From the NCBI GenBank assembly GCA_039545355.1, contig BCJJ01000010.1, forward strand, positions 732,889 to 796,888: a DNA stretch of 64,000 nucleotides. The letters are read 5' to 3'. The notes under the pieces are model-generated. The model had not been told where the DNA came from. It saw only the letters and a list, made by a program, of their open reading frames with translations, and did no database searches. This document shows, piece by piece, positions 24,668 to 36,992 of the stretch; the first letter of the stretch is position 1, and each line of letters begins with the position of its first letter. The position numbers and the translations under genes are program-made. Origin of the DNA: Trichosporon coremiiforme. Lineage: Eukaryota > Basidiomycota > Tremellomycetes > Trichosporonales > Trichosporonaceae.

Positions 24668-27060
24668 GGAGGCTGGTATGCGCTAGCGTGCCGATGACTC
24701 GGCCACTCCGGCGACTATTAGCTGTGCTAGCCGCTGGCCAGTGAAGTCTGCAATGTGTGCCGCAGCAGACCAGCACTAGCAAGGTCCAGACACTGCGGCG
24801 CCAGCGCACCCTGTACTCTGTAGTGCGCACGCCAGCGCCCCACAGCGTTAGCGCTGCCCGGCTGAGGGTCAAGGAAGGGGTCTGCCAGGATCGAAAACCT
24901 AGTTAGAAACCGACGTTATGGCACGTCTGTTACCCTGTGCTTGCTTCGGGCCTCGCCCATGCAATACCCGGCACAACTCCTGCAGCGCAAGCACGCCGCA
25001 AGGAGAGTACATACGACCCAGAACTGGATAGAGTTTCGCTACCCCGGCGTGCCGGGCGCTAACACGCTCGACGCGTCCTTGCGGTGGGTCGGCATCGTGC
25101 GGTGTGCGCCGTGGCGTGGCTGGTCGCGCATGAACAAAGAAGTGTCTGCCCAGTCGGGTGTCTCGATCTGAAGGTGGGGCACGGACGTGCGCCAACACCA
25201 GGCTGCTGAACGCATGAACGAGGAACGAAGACGTGCGACACGCCGAGCTCTCCTACCTCATCCGCAAGCCCTCCGGCGCAGTCGCATTCATCTCTGTCAA
25301 AGCTCTATTGAAGGCTTTGGATTCAACCCAGGCAGGCAAAAAGCCAATGCCGGAATCTTGAGTTTATCTTACGTAGGCCGTGCATACGAAGTCCTCGCCA
25401 TATCAGCGAAACCAACTCGAGGAACGAAGAGGTCCTCGAATGTGACGAGCTTCGGCGAGGAGTACGAGGGCGCAGCGCGACGCGACGCGTCCACCGTGGC
25501 GTAGACGTTCTTTCGGTTCCTCCGTTCCACGCACAGACGGGTTCACGGGCGTTGCTCACTGACATGACGGTTCATTAATGAGTGACGTGTCCGTTGTTAG
25601 GCAGATTTGGGACCGGTTTCTACAAGTGGTGACATGTAGGGTCCCCATGTTCATTTGCTAGTCTCTTCGTAGCCTTGTCATAGACACGGACCTCGCCGTT
25701 AGGACTGCCGCTCCTACAGTTTCCCACCGAGCTCGAGATACACTGCAGACACCATCATGGAGACTGAATTCGGCCCGGGGACTCTAGCACCAGTAAGGGT
25801 TGCAGATGAAATGATAAGGCGCAGCTGAGACACCCCTGCCATTACAATTGCCCACGCGAGCAGCTCCATGTGGTGGGGGGATGCAGCCAGAGGTGTATCG
25901 GCGACTATGAGACGCCACGGTCGGCGACCGTCCAGAGGCGTCAAGCGCTTCAAGTAACCGGCAATCTGACGCCGGTGCGCCAACACTCCACGCCCGTTCG
26001 CCCGCCAGTACGCTAGCAGTCAGCCCCGGCGAACGCCCCGAGTATGCTCCGCCGCAGTCCCGGTGACATACCGCCGCGCGCCGAGACTTCGGAAACGGGC
26101 CGGAGTGGTCGGGCCGGCAAGATCGTGTGACGAACAGTCAGTCTGTCAGTAGACACGGAAGAGATGTGAGCTCCACTCGATCCACTCGCCCAATTCCAGC
26201 GTAATTCCAGCGACATTCGGCGTGCTCCTCTCATTCCACTGAGACTGGACCGCTCGGGTCATTAGGAGGGGTTGGGGTTTCAGTGCACGGCACCGGCGGC
26301 AATCCATTACTGGTGGCGCATACCACTGGTTCTCGCACGGACAGCTCGCCTCCGGGCCAACTCTTTGTCTACTCAGGTACTCCAGGTATCTCGCTATCCT
26401 CGCCGTGCGTCGTGCGCGCCGAACTCATATTCACCCATTCGCACCGGTATCGGACGCACTCGTAGTGACGCGTGACGCACCGTGCACTTTGCACAGATTG
26501 CAAGGGCTGCGCAGATTCCCACCGATCGCATTCACCAGCGTTCGGGCCGGAAAGTCTGACAGCCCCTTCGGGGGACATTCGGAGACCCCTCGGTGCGTCG
26601 GGTTCCGGTACTTCCAGTAACGGTGTCACTGCGATCACACCCCACTAATAGCCAGCACATGCCTCCCCGTGTTCCGCCAGCCGAGCGCCCTTCCTTTGAA
26701 AGCCCACTGTTTCCCACCGTGAGCAAAAACTCTGCATGCATATCCGCTCCGCGCGAAGCAGGCTACGCTCGGGGTGGCCGGAGTGGGCCGGGTTCCAGTG
26801 GACGCGCAGTCCCTCGGCGGGCATGAGCACGCCGCTTCCAACATCCTTACGGTTTGCATCACCAACAGAAAGGCGGCCGGACGTGCCTCTGGACCTGTGC
26901 CGGATGCCCGGTGCCATGCTGTGCCCTCCATGCTCTGCCCGCAGGTCCGCCGCTCGGCACAGTGGGCGAAATGGGAGCGGGCGAGGAGGGTTCAGCAACC
27001 GCCCAAAGTTACCGCTCCTCGGCGTGAGCGTGATTGTAGATCGCCGCAGGCATTGTAACG

Positions 27061-27093
27061 GTGCGTCTGGCGTGCGTCTGGCGTGCGTCTGGC
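27061..27093. repeat. 11-bp tandem repeat, 3 perfect units
   Basis: GTGCGTCTGGC is repeated three times without mismatch in gene-free DNA. Confidence 0.9.
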
Positions 27094-29334
27094 CTCGAGA
27101 TCCGACTGAGACTGATGAGCAGGCACTCCTAATTTCTGCGCCCCTTTCACTGCCAGCACCTCGGACGGTGTACCGATCCCCAGGCAGCACCCAATGTGGG
27201 GTCGCGGGTCTGTGCGCTGCGCCTGCTACCCCGTTCGGGAACCCAGGACTACTGAGGGTTGCAGGTCGGGGAACATCCCGGAATCTCCTCGCGACATGAA
27301 TCGACAACGACAGAGAGCAGAGAGGAGGCGGTGCGCGCTCAGTTCTCCTTGCACTCGTTGCAATCACTCCCTGGCTCACTCCTGGAGAAGTAACCTGAGT
27401 GGCGTGGGTATCCAGTAAAAACTCGCGGCGCAAGCCTCAAGTCCTAACGCATTGCTCGGCTCGTCCAAAATTTCAAGAATGAGGGCCCTCCTTCAGGTCC
27501 AGGAACCCAGGAGACTGGAGGCACATTCGGGTGACCCGTGGAGAATTCGACAGAGATGTGCATGGCAGGACCACCCTAGACCCGGGACCGATTCCAGCGT
27601 GCGCCATACTGTGCACGACTCCACTCCCTCGTCTTTTGCCGCACGTCAAATTCATCTTTACGGCATGGCATTTGCGTTCTCGCCTTTCTGCCAACCACGA
27701 CGCAGGGAACAGCACGCTTCTTGCAGTCCCGTCCGGGATGCGATCTGCACGCGTTTACGACTCTCTGCTCTCTGCCCTGTCCTTGCTCCCTGCTCACTCC
27801 CTGTTTGCTGGCAGAACATGCACTCGGCACAGCTTGGTGGCGTGTTCCTGGCCCAGCACCACACCTTAACCCCCCGCACGCCCACACCTTACCTAGAAAG
27901 CGCTTTCAGCGTACCTGCGGGTCACTGCCCCGCCTGCGCCTCCACGCCCCGCTCACGCACTTCCGGTCATAACGTGATGAGCGGTATGCATGTGCCTTCT
28001 TACCACTGAAAACGTCAGAATCGATCGCGCAGACGCACAACGTAACTGGCTCGCGTGTCGCTCGGAGTCTTTTGCGCACCCAAACGCGCTCATGACTGCT
28101 ATGCCTAACCCCGCTCTGCATGATCTGAGGTCCTTTCGTGCCTCCATTAACCAGTATGCCGCCGAGCCAGATCGGTGACTCGACTGCGGGGTGCGAGCCC
28201 AGATCCTTCGTCCTTCGCCCTTCGCTCTTCGCCTCGCGCAGATCGAGGATCCAGATCGAGCCCCAATCCTGGGCAAGGAACTGTACCCCGCAAGGTACTG
28301 CAGGTACGCAGCTGCCCGCTTTCGCGCTAGACTTTTGCGTGGGTATGCAATGCAGGGTAATCTGGGTACTACAATTTTTTCGCGTTGCACCGCGTCAAGT
28401 CTCATGCGCTGTCTATGACATCGCAGACACGAGCAGCTCGAACGTCAGGAAGGTCGCCATGTTCGTCTGCATGTCGTCAGCAATTGCGGGTGTTGCGCGG
28501 AGCTGAACTTCCAGCGTCCTGTATCCTCAAACGGCAGGAGAGCGAATATGCGTGCTGCATCTGCGCAGGCTCGCACTTGCTGCCCGCCGCTCGAAGAACA
28601 TGACGCCGAGCTTCCGAGTCTGGACTTACAGGGATCGCTCTGCATTTCATTACAGAGAGTTTGGGTTAGCATCGTTCTCCTAACCATTTCATCTGATAAC
28701 TTCTAACCGACACGTCAGATGAAACTATCCGACGGGCCCTCAAGAGTAACCGCAGGGTCGCCATATTGGGGTCACCCGTTTCGTTCTCCTCATTGGTCCC
28801 GAGGAAAACCACGCCACTCGCCTTGTTGGTGACATGAGCGAGCGCGCTCGCGCCGCATTCGGTAATCTCGTGGCTCAACACAAGCTTCCGTCTGCACGTC
28901 GCACAAGGTTGATCCCATGTCGCCCCAGATTTCTCTCCCCTCCGGAGCCCTGCAAGAGAACCCTTTCGTAGGGCAGGCACACACCCAAAAGAAAGAAGTC
29001 GTGATCCCCTTTCGATGAATGGTTGGCCGATCCTTTAACCCATGGGAGAGGATGCACCATATGGTGCAGATGCGTGGCTGGCTCGCAAGGTACACCGGGC
29101 ACGTATCACGGCCCATTGGTGAACTGGGAGACGAGTGGTGACTCACCCCCCTATCACCATGAGCCGTGGCAATCACCGAGTGATGATCTCCTTCTTTCCG
29201 CATCAATGGAACTCAGGTTGCGTCCACGTCTGTCTCGCACGACATCTCAAGGCATGTGGTACACGTTTGTCGGCCCGATTCTCGCTCGCTTTCGAGTGAC
29301 AAGCCACCTCCGTGTCATTCATTGGGGTTTGAAC

Positions 29335-30652
29335 TCACCGGACGATTGTTGGCCACAGACCAACGAACATGACTCTCCAGCCTTCCTTCCGAATACTCGT
29401 GACCGCCGTCTGCCAGAGACCCAGCTTGACCTTGCTCGCCTCGTCGCCCCAGGCCGACGAACTCTGCATACGGGTCTTGAAGACGTCGAAGGGGAACGTC
29501 GCCTGGTGTTAGCTGACGGTCTTTCACTTCCACGGCAAGTCTCTCACTCACCACCCAGGCCACGACGCCGGCCACTCCTCCAGCAGTCATGAGCTCAGCC
29601 CAATTCAGACCGGAGTTGAGCTCGGCCTCGCCTTCACTGATCAGGTCGTGCTTGTGATCATGGTACTCCAACGGATGTCCCGACTTCGCACGGCGCCATT
29701 TGAAGTATCGACACACCGCCTCATACCTGCCGTCAGTCGCCTCACCACGGGTGGCAGTTCTCACGAGCAGAAGTAGGGTCCGTAAGCCGACTCTCGGATC
29801 AGCGTTGCCGTGTAGCCTCGGTACAGGCCACGGAGGCCGCCCGTCTTGAGGATATCCCACGCAACGGTGAAAGTTGATGGGTTCATGTGCGGAGGCATCG
29901 ACTGTTGGCGGATCTGGGCGTCAGCGTCTCTGCTATTCTTATCGGCAACGATAAAGTGCAGTCGGCTCAGTCTGCGCAGCCTGTCCTCTGTCGCACGTCT
30001 GGGGAGCCAGTCGCAATTTACCGAGTTCACGCACCTTAATCAGCTCGATTGGGCACGTCAGAGTTGCTCCCACGAAGCCACTTCCCATTCCGGCGAGATT
30101 GATTTGCCACAGCGTCGGGTCCTGGCCGGGAGGCGTTGGCATCATGCTCATGAAGGACGTATACGAGGAGAAAATAACACCGTTCACGAAGGCAATACCC
30201 AACTGTCTGTCAGCGAGCGGCTCCCCATAACGTCTTACCATGGGGCTCATAACACCCTTGAAGAGACCGGGGATCTGCTGTTAGCTTCCACATTACTGCC
30301 TCAGCTATCTCGCATAGGTAGCGAGACCTCAGTCCCACCTTCTCCTCCTTCAGAATGGAGGCTGACTGTCAGCGAGAACCCTCAGACTAAGGCTCACTCA
30401 GTGCCCCTGTTATTGACTGATATCTTCCATTGTACTGCGGTGTCTGGTAGCGAACCTTGACAACGTCAAAGGGTTGTCCGACGAGGAGACCGACGGCGCC
30501 TAGGTACATCAGCATTCCGCACAGCTGCAGAGTTTAAGCGGTGCTCTCACCAGCAATCGTTCCAGCAGTGAAGTCGACGAGGGGGGAGATCTCTCTGCCT
30601 TCTGGTCAGCGTCGCTCGTGCATGTAGACTCACCCTTGTCCTCGTCACCCAT
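29335..30652 (-). CDS. Mitochondrial carrier (SLC25) protein, C-terminus short
   Basis: Nine exons: 30652-30634, 30601-30551, 30499-30398, 30361-30339, 30274-30239, 30202-30035, 29913-29765, 29726-29552 and 29502-29339. Reading on past the last exon gives a stop at 29335 (296 aa). All three carrier repeats are present, each with its signature: PFDVVKVRYQ, CPIELIKIRQQ and PFDVFKTRMQ. The family moves metabolites across the inner mitochondrial membrane; the substrate cannot be named from this sequence. A charged loop around YHDHKHDLISEGEAE is unusually long. The protein ends at FVGLWPTIVR, where carriers normally continue for 15-25 residues through the end of helix 6. A donor (GTGAGT) stands exactly there, so a final exon is expected, but none is recognisable in the next ~600 bp. 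Either it is distant and divergent, or the gene is truncated. Confidence 0.8.
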
Positions 30653-31242
30653 AGTGGTGTCGTAATCGTCCAATGGCTGCGAGGAAGACACGCGTGAGAT
30701 AAGCTGAGGTCGCGTGAGGATGGAGGTGCGGCGGGTTCCGCGGATGAACGGGGGGGGCTTGACCAGCAAAGCACAAAAGGCCTGTTCGGGCAGGAAGCAA
30801 TCGATAAGTCGAATAGAAAGAGCACAAGAATGTGGCCTGCAGAGACCACGAGAATGCGGAGCGTTGATGAAGCTGGAAGAGTGAGAGGACACAAGACAAT
30901 CCGTCGGAGGCCGGGTGTACGGTGGTGTCAACATCGTTCCTGCCAGGTGGCCTATCTACCCCGCATTACCCCACACCGCCTGGCAGTGTCATCGTTCCGT
31001 TGATCCGTGGATTTCCTACTCCGTCCAACCCACAACATCCTCAACCACTCGGTAACATCCACGACCGCGTTTAGCTCAATCGCCTCCCCCACCGGTGACA
31101 CCGTTAGCTTGAAGCCGTCACGGATCGGAACGAGTTCCGCCCGTGCACCTACGTTCCCTTCGATTGTCGCCCACTCTATCACACCTAATCTGGTGTAATC
31201 TGCACTATCAGCGAGCTACTAGCTGCTGGTTCAGCGCCCATC
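30653..31242. promoter_or_regulatory. Divergent promoter region, carrier / VPS28
   Basis: These 590 bp separate the start codons of the carrier (-) and VPS28 (+). A GATA core occurs at about 30698. No coding exon is supportable here, although a short frame on the minus strand (30952-31182) is open. Confidence 0.45.
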
Positions 31243-31958
31243 ATGAATCTTGACGAGGAGGCGAAGCTCTACACGACGAACCAGGAGCGTGAGCAGGTCG
31301 AGAACCTCGCCACGCTCTACTCCATCATCGTCTCCCTCGATTACCTGGAACGGGCCTATGTCAGGGATTCGGTGACGTCGAAGGACTATGCGCCAGCATG
31401 CACAAGGTTACTGGCGCAGTACAAGAGCTTGATGAAACTCGTTGGGGAAGAGATCGGGGGTGTTGAGGCGTTCATGAAGCGGTACAAGGTCAGTCTTCTA
31501 TGGAAAAGTAGCTGAGCGATCCTCGAGAGCTGACAATCAGATGGAGCTGCCAGCAGCATTGCACCGTCTGCAGGTTGGGGTGCCCGCGACAGTAGAGCAT
31601 GCTAGCGACACAACGGAAGGAGCCGATAACGCCAAATATGTGGCTGAGGCGACACAGGTGGGCATACGGAACGTGCTTCTCAGCTGACATTCAGGCTTTC
31701 ATCACATTCATGGACGCGCTTAAGCTCAACCTTCGAGCCAAGGATCAGCTGCACCCGTTGCTCACTGAGGTGATGGCAGGCTACGCAAAGTTCAAGGACT
31801 CTGCTCAGTGGGAGGGAAGAGCCAAGATAATCCACTGGCTCATCACGCTGAACGCCATGAAGGCCGCGGACGAGATCACTGAGGAGCAATCACGGCAGAT
31901 GCTCTTTGATATCGAGAACGCCTACAACGAGTTCTTCAGATCGCTCAGCGGAAAGTAG
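31243..31958 (+). CDS. VPS28: ESCRT-I subunit Vps28
   Basis: Three exons: 31243-31488, 31541-31657 and 31695-31958, 208 aa, normal length for the family. The N-terminal domain, which binds the Vps23 core, contains NQEREQVENLATLYSII and the helical stretch ending in FMKRYK. The C-terminal four-helix bundle starts at AFITFMDALKLNLRAKDQ and contains LLTEVM and WLITLNAM, hallmarks of Vps28. It acts on endosomal membranes as part of ESCRT-I, sorting ubiquitinated cargo into multivesicular bodies; in fungi the pathway also feeds Rim101 pH signalling. The stop codon is only 97 bp from the convergent end of NUF2, so the two transcripts probably overlap at their 3' ends. Confidence 0.93.
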
Positions 31959-32055
31959 TTGGGAGAACGGGAATTTGTTAGATAGAAGCAGTTGTAACGA
32001 TACAATGACATCCCAGGAGTATACAACGGTACAAAAGACGAGAAAGAGTACAGGT

Positions 32056-33518
32056 CTAGACTTGGATCTGCTGAGAGAAGCCGAGGGCGCCAGAGACTTG
32101 CTCCATATAATCGTCTGCCCGTTGCCGGAGGTTCCAATATGTCTCCAGGACCTTGCGAATATCTGACTGGTTCTTGGCGATGTACTCCTTCATCTCGGCG
32201 TGCAGCTGCTTCTGCTCGTTCTCGAGCTCGACGAGCTGCCCCTCCATGACTGCGCGCTCCTTATCCTTCTGGTTGTACTCGGCTGTAAGTTCGGCGATAC
32301 GGGCCTGGCTGTTCTTGTGGAATTCCTTGATCCTCTCCCGTTGCCGGATCAGCTTCTCGTCCGCGAACGAGATCTGCCGCTCGAGGTGGTTGTTCCGCTC
32401 CATTAACCGCTCGCCCTCTGTTCGCGCCTGGTCGACGGCCGCCTGGAGCTTCTCCTTGCCTCGCCGCAGCTGTTCCGTCGTCTCCTGCTGGGCTGCAATC
32501 TCCTTGCCGAGAATGATCAGCCTCTTCAGCTCGGTCTCAAGTCCCTGTAGAACTTCCAGTCGCTTCGTGTGCTCGTGCAGCTTCTCCGTAGTTCGATTTA
32601 GCTCTTCCTTCTGGGTCGCAACCTGGTAGCTCATCTCGGAGATGTTCTTCCTGATGCGGTCCGGAGACCGAACGAGCCGGCCCTTCGCCTCGTTTATCCG
32701 CGCCTCCAGATCCTCGAGCAGGACTGCGCGCTCTTTCTGTGATGTTAGCATTAAAAGTGCAAACGAGTGTACTCACGCCTTCCTTGCTTAGGGCGTGTCG
32801 CTCCTGCTTCATCCGCTCGTATTCTCCAGACAATTGTCGCTGCTCCTCGGATAGGCCGCGCAGCTCATTGCGCACCTCCTCATTGCGCTTCCTCGCACTC
32901 TCGACTCTCGGCAGGTCTTCCTCCTGCATCGCCTTGAGATCTCCGATAGCGACGTCGAGCTTGTCGATCTTCATCTGCAGCTGAATGACCCGCTCCTTGT
33001 TCGACTCGAGCTGAGCCTGAAGCTTGTCCGCAAGACCAGAGTTTTCTTCCCGGAACTTCGCAAAGTTCAACACGCCGCTGAGAGCAGTGCGCAGGTGCAG
33101 GGCGTCAGGCTTGGTGAGGTCGGTAATGTTGAGAGGAACACCGCATCGGTCGGCAAGATCGCGGCAATGGTGGAAGAACATGAGGAAGCCCAGCCCATCG
33201 CTATAGAGCTCCTGCGCACTGTCAGCTACGTTGTCCCAATTCATTGCTCACCTTATACTCCATCATGCCCAGGACCGTGTTCTTGGGGTTCTCAAACTGT
33301 GACTGGCTGATGCCACATAGAATCTCAAGGAGACCGGCCCAGATTGCTCGTGTTGAGGCTGGCGTTGGCCGCGTAAGGTCGTCCATCTGGCAGTTGATAC
33401 CCAGGAGACTCAGACAGCTGTAGACCTCATGCGGGCTCATCATTGGAAATCCTAATTTGCGCCCATTCTTTCCGGTTGCACTCGCAGGGCCGTTTCCTCT
33501 GCGCGCGGCCTGGGACAT
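32056..33518 (-). CDS. NUF2: Kinetochore protein Nuf2 (Ndc80 complex)
   Basis: Three exons: 33518-33252, 33211-32777 and 32736-32056, 460 aa; both introns are 40 nt. After a short basic tail, residues about 20-145 form the calponin-homology domain typical of Nuf2, with FPMMSPHEVYSCLSLLGINC near the start. The middle contains DALHLRTALSGVLNFAKFRE. From about residue 160 to the end the sequence is continuous coiled coil rich in Glu, Arg, Lys and Gln, which would pair with Ndc80 and bind Spc24/25. The protein links centromeres to spindle microtubules. Length matches fungal Nuf2. The gene shares a 344-bp promoter with condensin YCG1, another mitotic gene. Confidence 0.93.
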
Positions 33519-33862
33519 GATGAGCTCGGAGGTTGCTGTTCAGTCGTCCGTAAGTTGGAGTTGTTGTGGTGGAAACTTCCGAATGCGTGCCCGCGACTTG
33601 GGTGGCAAGGGCGCTTTGTTTACACGATCGCCGGGTTACGTAAGGCCGTTAACGTTTGTAATGCACTAACGTTTGTAATGCTCTTTGTAATGATGGATCC
33701 CCTGAATGTAGGTGCTTGCTGAAGGCGGCATTACCCGCGGAATCAAACTTGCCCAGCTGCGTCGGAAAGTAAGGCGCGCGTTGACAAATGTAAACAAACC
33801 GTCAGACCGCCCGTCGTCTTCTTCGCATTGACAACAATTAATCACCATAGCAAGCAATCACC
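33519..33862. promoter_or_regulatory. Divergent promoter NUF2/YCG1 with two forkhead-type sites
   Basis: These 344 bp contain TGTTTAC (33617-33623) and its inverted counterpart GTAAACA (33790-33796), both matching the forkhead consensus RTAAAYA. A near-repeat TAACGTTTGTAATGC is present twice at about 33650-33683. Forkhead factors drive G2/M transcription in yeasts. Both flanking genes act in mitosis, so cell-cycle control is a reasonable inference. Confidence 0.55.
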
Positions 33863-36800
33863 ATGGCGCCTCGTCGCCTCTCGATATCGTATCTAACGGA
33901 TACGCTGCCCTCCGTTGTTCCGCCCATCTTCGATCAAGCGCAGGGAAGTCTTGCGAACCACCGAAAGAACGCCGGCAACCTCCGCAAGATTCAAGAACAA
34001 TGCGCTAGTATCACTGAGGAGACGGACAAGGGTATCAGGCTCATCGGCGAACGTGCTTTCAATTCGCTCTTCGTTGACATGATCAATCGTGTCCTCCCCA
34101 TCAAGAAGGGTGTCGCCGTCGCTGATCGTATTGTCAAGTTTGTCTCGACCTTCGTCGAACTCACAACTACTCAAGGTATGCGAGACTGCCAGCGGAAAGG
34201 CTGACCCCTTAGATGCCGAAGAGGAAGATGGAGACTCAATGTCATCCCGATTCGTATCAAAGCTTCTGCGTCACCTTCTTGCGGGCATGGAGGCTAAGGA
34301 CAAGAACGTGCGATTCCGTGTCACCTTAATGACCGCGTCTCTGATCAACGGTCTGGGCGAGATTGAGTGGGTAATTCGGCACACGACATTGCTGACGCTC
34401 AGCGATGAGTTATTCGTTATGCTCCGGGAATGCCTGCTCGAACGTTCCAGGGACAAGGAGTCGGCCGTGCGCGTGCAGGCCGCTCTGGGACTTGCGAAGC
34501 TGCAGTCTGCGGATGACGAAGAAGACGAAGATGAGGAGTCTATCGCGCAGGTTCTGCTTGACCTGCTCCGCTACGACCCCGCTGCGTGAGTTTGAAATTA
34601 CCTATCAGGCTAACAGTACAGCGAGGTTCGTCGCGCTGCTCTTTACAATCTTCCGCGCACCCAGGAAACATTGCCTTTGATCCTCGCCCGCACGCGTGAC
34701 ATCGACCCGATCCTCCGTCGCACGGTTTACCAAGGCAGTTTGAGCACTGCTTCACTTCCCAACGCGCGCTTTCTGTCGATTGAGCAGCGTGAGCAGGTTG
34801 TTCGCCACGGCCTAGGTGACCGTGAGCCGGCGGTGCGCAAGGCTACGGCTGTCATGCTGGGAGGCTGGCTGGACCAGGAAGACGTTGCGGGTGACCTGGT
34901 CAAGTTCCTCGGCTTCTTCGATGTGGTCTCCAGTGAAGTCGCGGAAGAGGCTTTGCTCTCGATCTTCGTCACCCGCCCCGAGACTCTCGATGTGGAGTTC
35001 CCGGAGGAGTTTTGGCAGGAGCTGTCTCCCGAGAAGGCCTTCCTTGCCCGAGTGTTCGCTGAGCACTGCATGTCCTCGAAGGATGAAACTCGACTTGAAG
35101 ACGCCATGCCCGTTGTTACGGCCCTGGCGTTCAAGACTCAGGACGAGTACAACCGCCTCGTTACCCTTATTAACGACAACGACGACGAGGATGAAGACGC
35201 GGCTGCCCAAGAGGCAGCTTTCATCGTCGGCGAGCTGCTCCGCCTCGCGATCAACATGGACTACGCGGACGAGATTGGCCGCCGCAAGATGTTCCAACTG
35301 TCTCGGGAGATGATCTCCCAGCCCAACCTGCCCGAACCCCTCATCCCTCGGTGCATGGACGTTCTTAGCAAGATCTCCACGGGCGAGAAGGACTTGATCC
35401 GCCTCATTGTCGATGTGGTGACGGAGCTGCGGGAGGGCGACGGTGACGTCGAGATGTCTGAGGCCAGCCGATCAGTCGCTGCTACCCCGATCCGTCCAGC
35501 TCGTTCCCAGTCCGAAGACCCGGAAGCCATCATGCGTGCCGCTATCATTGACATGCGGTGCCTTCTGATCTGCACCTCGCTGCTTGAGCGTGTCAACACC
35601 CCACTCCAAGAGAACTCAGTCTTCCACGGACTCCTTCCGGACCTTATCATTCCTGCAGTCCGTAATACGCAGGAACCGGCGTTGCGCGACCAGGGACTGG
35701 TGTGTCTCGGACTTTGTTGTCTCATCGACGAGAAGATGGCGACCAACTCGTTCGGCCTTTTCATTCAGCAGCTGAACGCTGCCGATGACGAGCTCAAGGT
35801 CAAGGTAGTTCAGGTCATCTTCGATCTGCTCATGGTGCACGATATCGGTACTCTAGTTGCCCGGACAGTGCCCGCGGATCGCGTTCTGGAGCTCGTTCGC
35901 CACATGCTCGCGCAGGATGCTCCCGAAGTTCAGGCCGTGGCGTGCGAAGGCGTAGCCAAGCTGATGCTCGCGGGCATGATCGAGGACGAGACTACCCTTC
36001 AATCGCTCGTGCTGCTTTATTTCTCCCCCGAGACCGCCGACAACCAGCCGCTTCGTCAATGCCTCACTTACTTCCTCCCCGTCTACTGTTACTCGTCCGT
36101 CGCCAATCAGCGCCGAATGCTGAACGTAAGTGGTCGATTAATCGCAGATTTCTAACGTTCAGATCTTCTCCGACACCTTCACAATGCTGGCTCAGCTCGG
36201 CGAAGAGTTCGAGAATGCGGCTGACCTGCTGCCACTGAGCCAGATGGGTCTCATGATGGTGGACTGGCTCGATCCTGAGAAGGCAGTGTGAGTTGAAGGC
36301 TGGGACGATCTGGCCAACGCTGACATGTAGTGAACGCGAGACGAGCGTCGACCACAATATCCATCTCGCGCTGGCCATTGAGCTGATCAAGGCTCTTCTC
36401 ACCGAGACTTCTCGTAAGCCATCCCTCCGCGTGGCTGACGCTAACATCAGACGACGTGCGCAAGACACTCGCTGGCTTCCTGTCGAAGCTCAGCCTTGCT
36501 GAATCGGACCAGGCCGATGTCTGGAAGACGAAGGCTGTCTACCAGCTGATCGCGAGTCTCAAGGAGAAGCGACCTCTGTCTGATGCCGCCTCACGTAACG
36601 CGATCACACGTTTCGAAGCTTCCTTGATCAAGCGCTATCCTGAACTGGAAGGCTACGATGAAGACGCTTTCCGAGCTGAAGGAGAAGAGCACGAGGAGAC
36701 CAGCGATCTGTTCGGGTTCATCGATGATGTGTAAGTCTCAACATTACATTCCCGACATGCAGCTAACAGGCCTAGCGATGAGGATGCCGCGACGCCGGAA

Positions 36801-36992
36801 CGCACCCGGAGATCGAGCCGAGCCACATCACGAGCGCGATCGATGTCAGTCCAAAGCTCTGACTCGGACGCGACTCCTGTGAAGCCCCGGCCAAAGAAGA
36901 AGCCGGAGCCGATCCAGGAGGAGTCGTCTGAGGAGGAGGAGGAGGAGGACGACGACGATGAGGACGTGGAGGGCCTATTGGATAGCGAGTAG
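33863..36992 (+). CDS. YCG1: Condensin subunit G (Ycg1/Cnd3/CAP-G)
   Basis: Seven exons: 33863-34175, 34213-34585, 34622-36125, 36163-36287, 36331-36413, 36451-36730 and 36776-36992, 964 aa. The protein is a HEAT-repeat solenoid. Condensin-G signatures include NRVLPIKKGVAVADRIVKF near residue 75, FVSKLLRHLLAGMEAKDKNV, and EVRRAALYNLPRT with RDIDPILRRTVY. The Cnd3-type C-terminal domain follows around LLPDLIIPAVRNTQEPALRD. The tail is Ser/Arg-rich and then acidic, ending ...EDVEGLLDSE. It binds DNA with the kleisin Brn1 in the condensin complex and compacts mitotic chromosomes. All six junctions keep frame; the last introns have CTGAC or CTAAC branch sites. Length is normal for fungal Ycg1. 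Confidence 0.94.

Larger units (their letters stand above)
22964..29334. other. 6.4-kb gene-poor block with clustered minisatellites
   Basis: No gene is supportable. Open frames up to about 260 codons (for example 26645-27433 minus) lack domains, splice logic and similarity. At least four short tandem repeats fall here (23391, 23461, 24636, 27061), more than in the gene-dense parts. No transposase, reverse transcriptase or long terminal repeat is visible. The left edge is the promoter of the 509-aa gene. The right edge is the unexpectedly early end of the mitochondrial carrier, where its final exon would be expected. Confidence 0.55.

Noticed and set aside
24880..24915. tRNA-like T-loop (GGATCGAAAACC)
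   Set aside because: No cloverleaf arms of the right length can be formed around it.
26645..27433. 262-codon minus-strand frame in the gene desert
   Set aside because: Composition is Arg/Ser/Pro random-like, overlapping frames on the other strand are equally open, and no splice sites or domains support it.
28740..28800. Possible last exon of the mitochondrial carrier containing PNMATL
   Set aside because: Resembles the PxNMxxF ending only loosely, would need an intron of about 520 nt, and the following residues do not fit a carrier helix.
30952..31182. 76-codon minus-strand frame between the carrier and VPS28
   Set aside because: Looks partly protein-like but has no family match, and sits in a divergent promoter; too weak to call.
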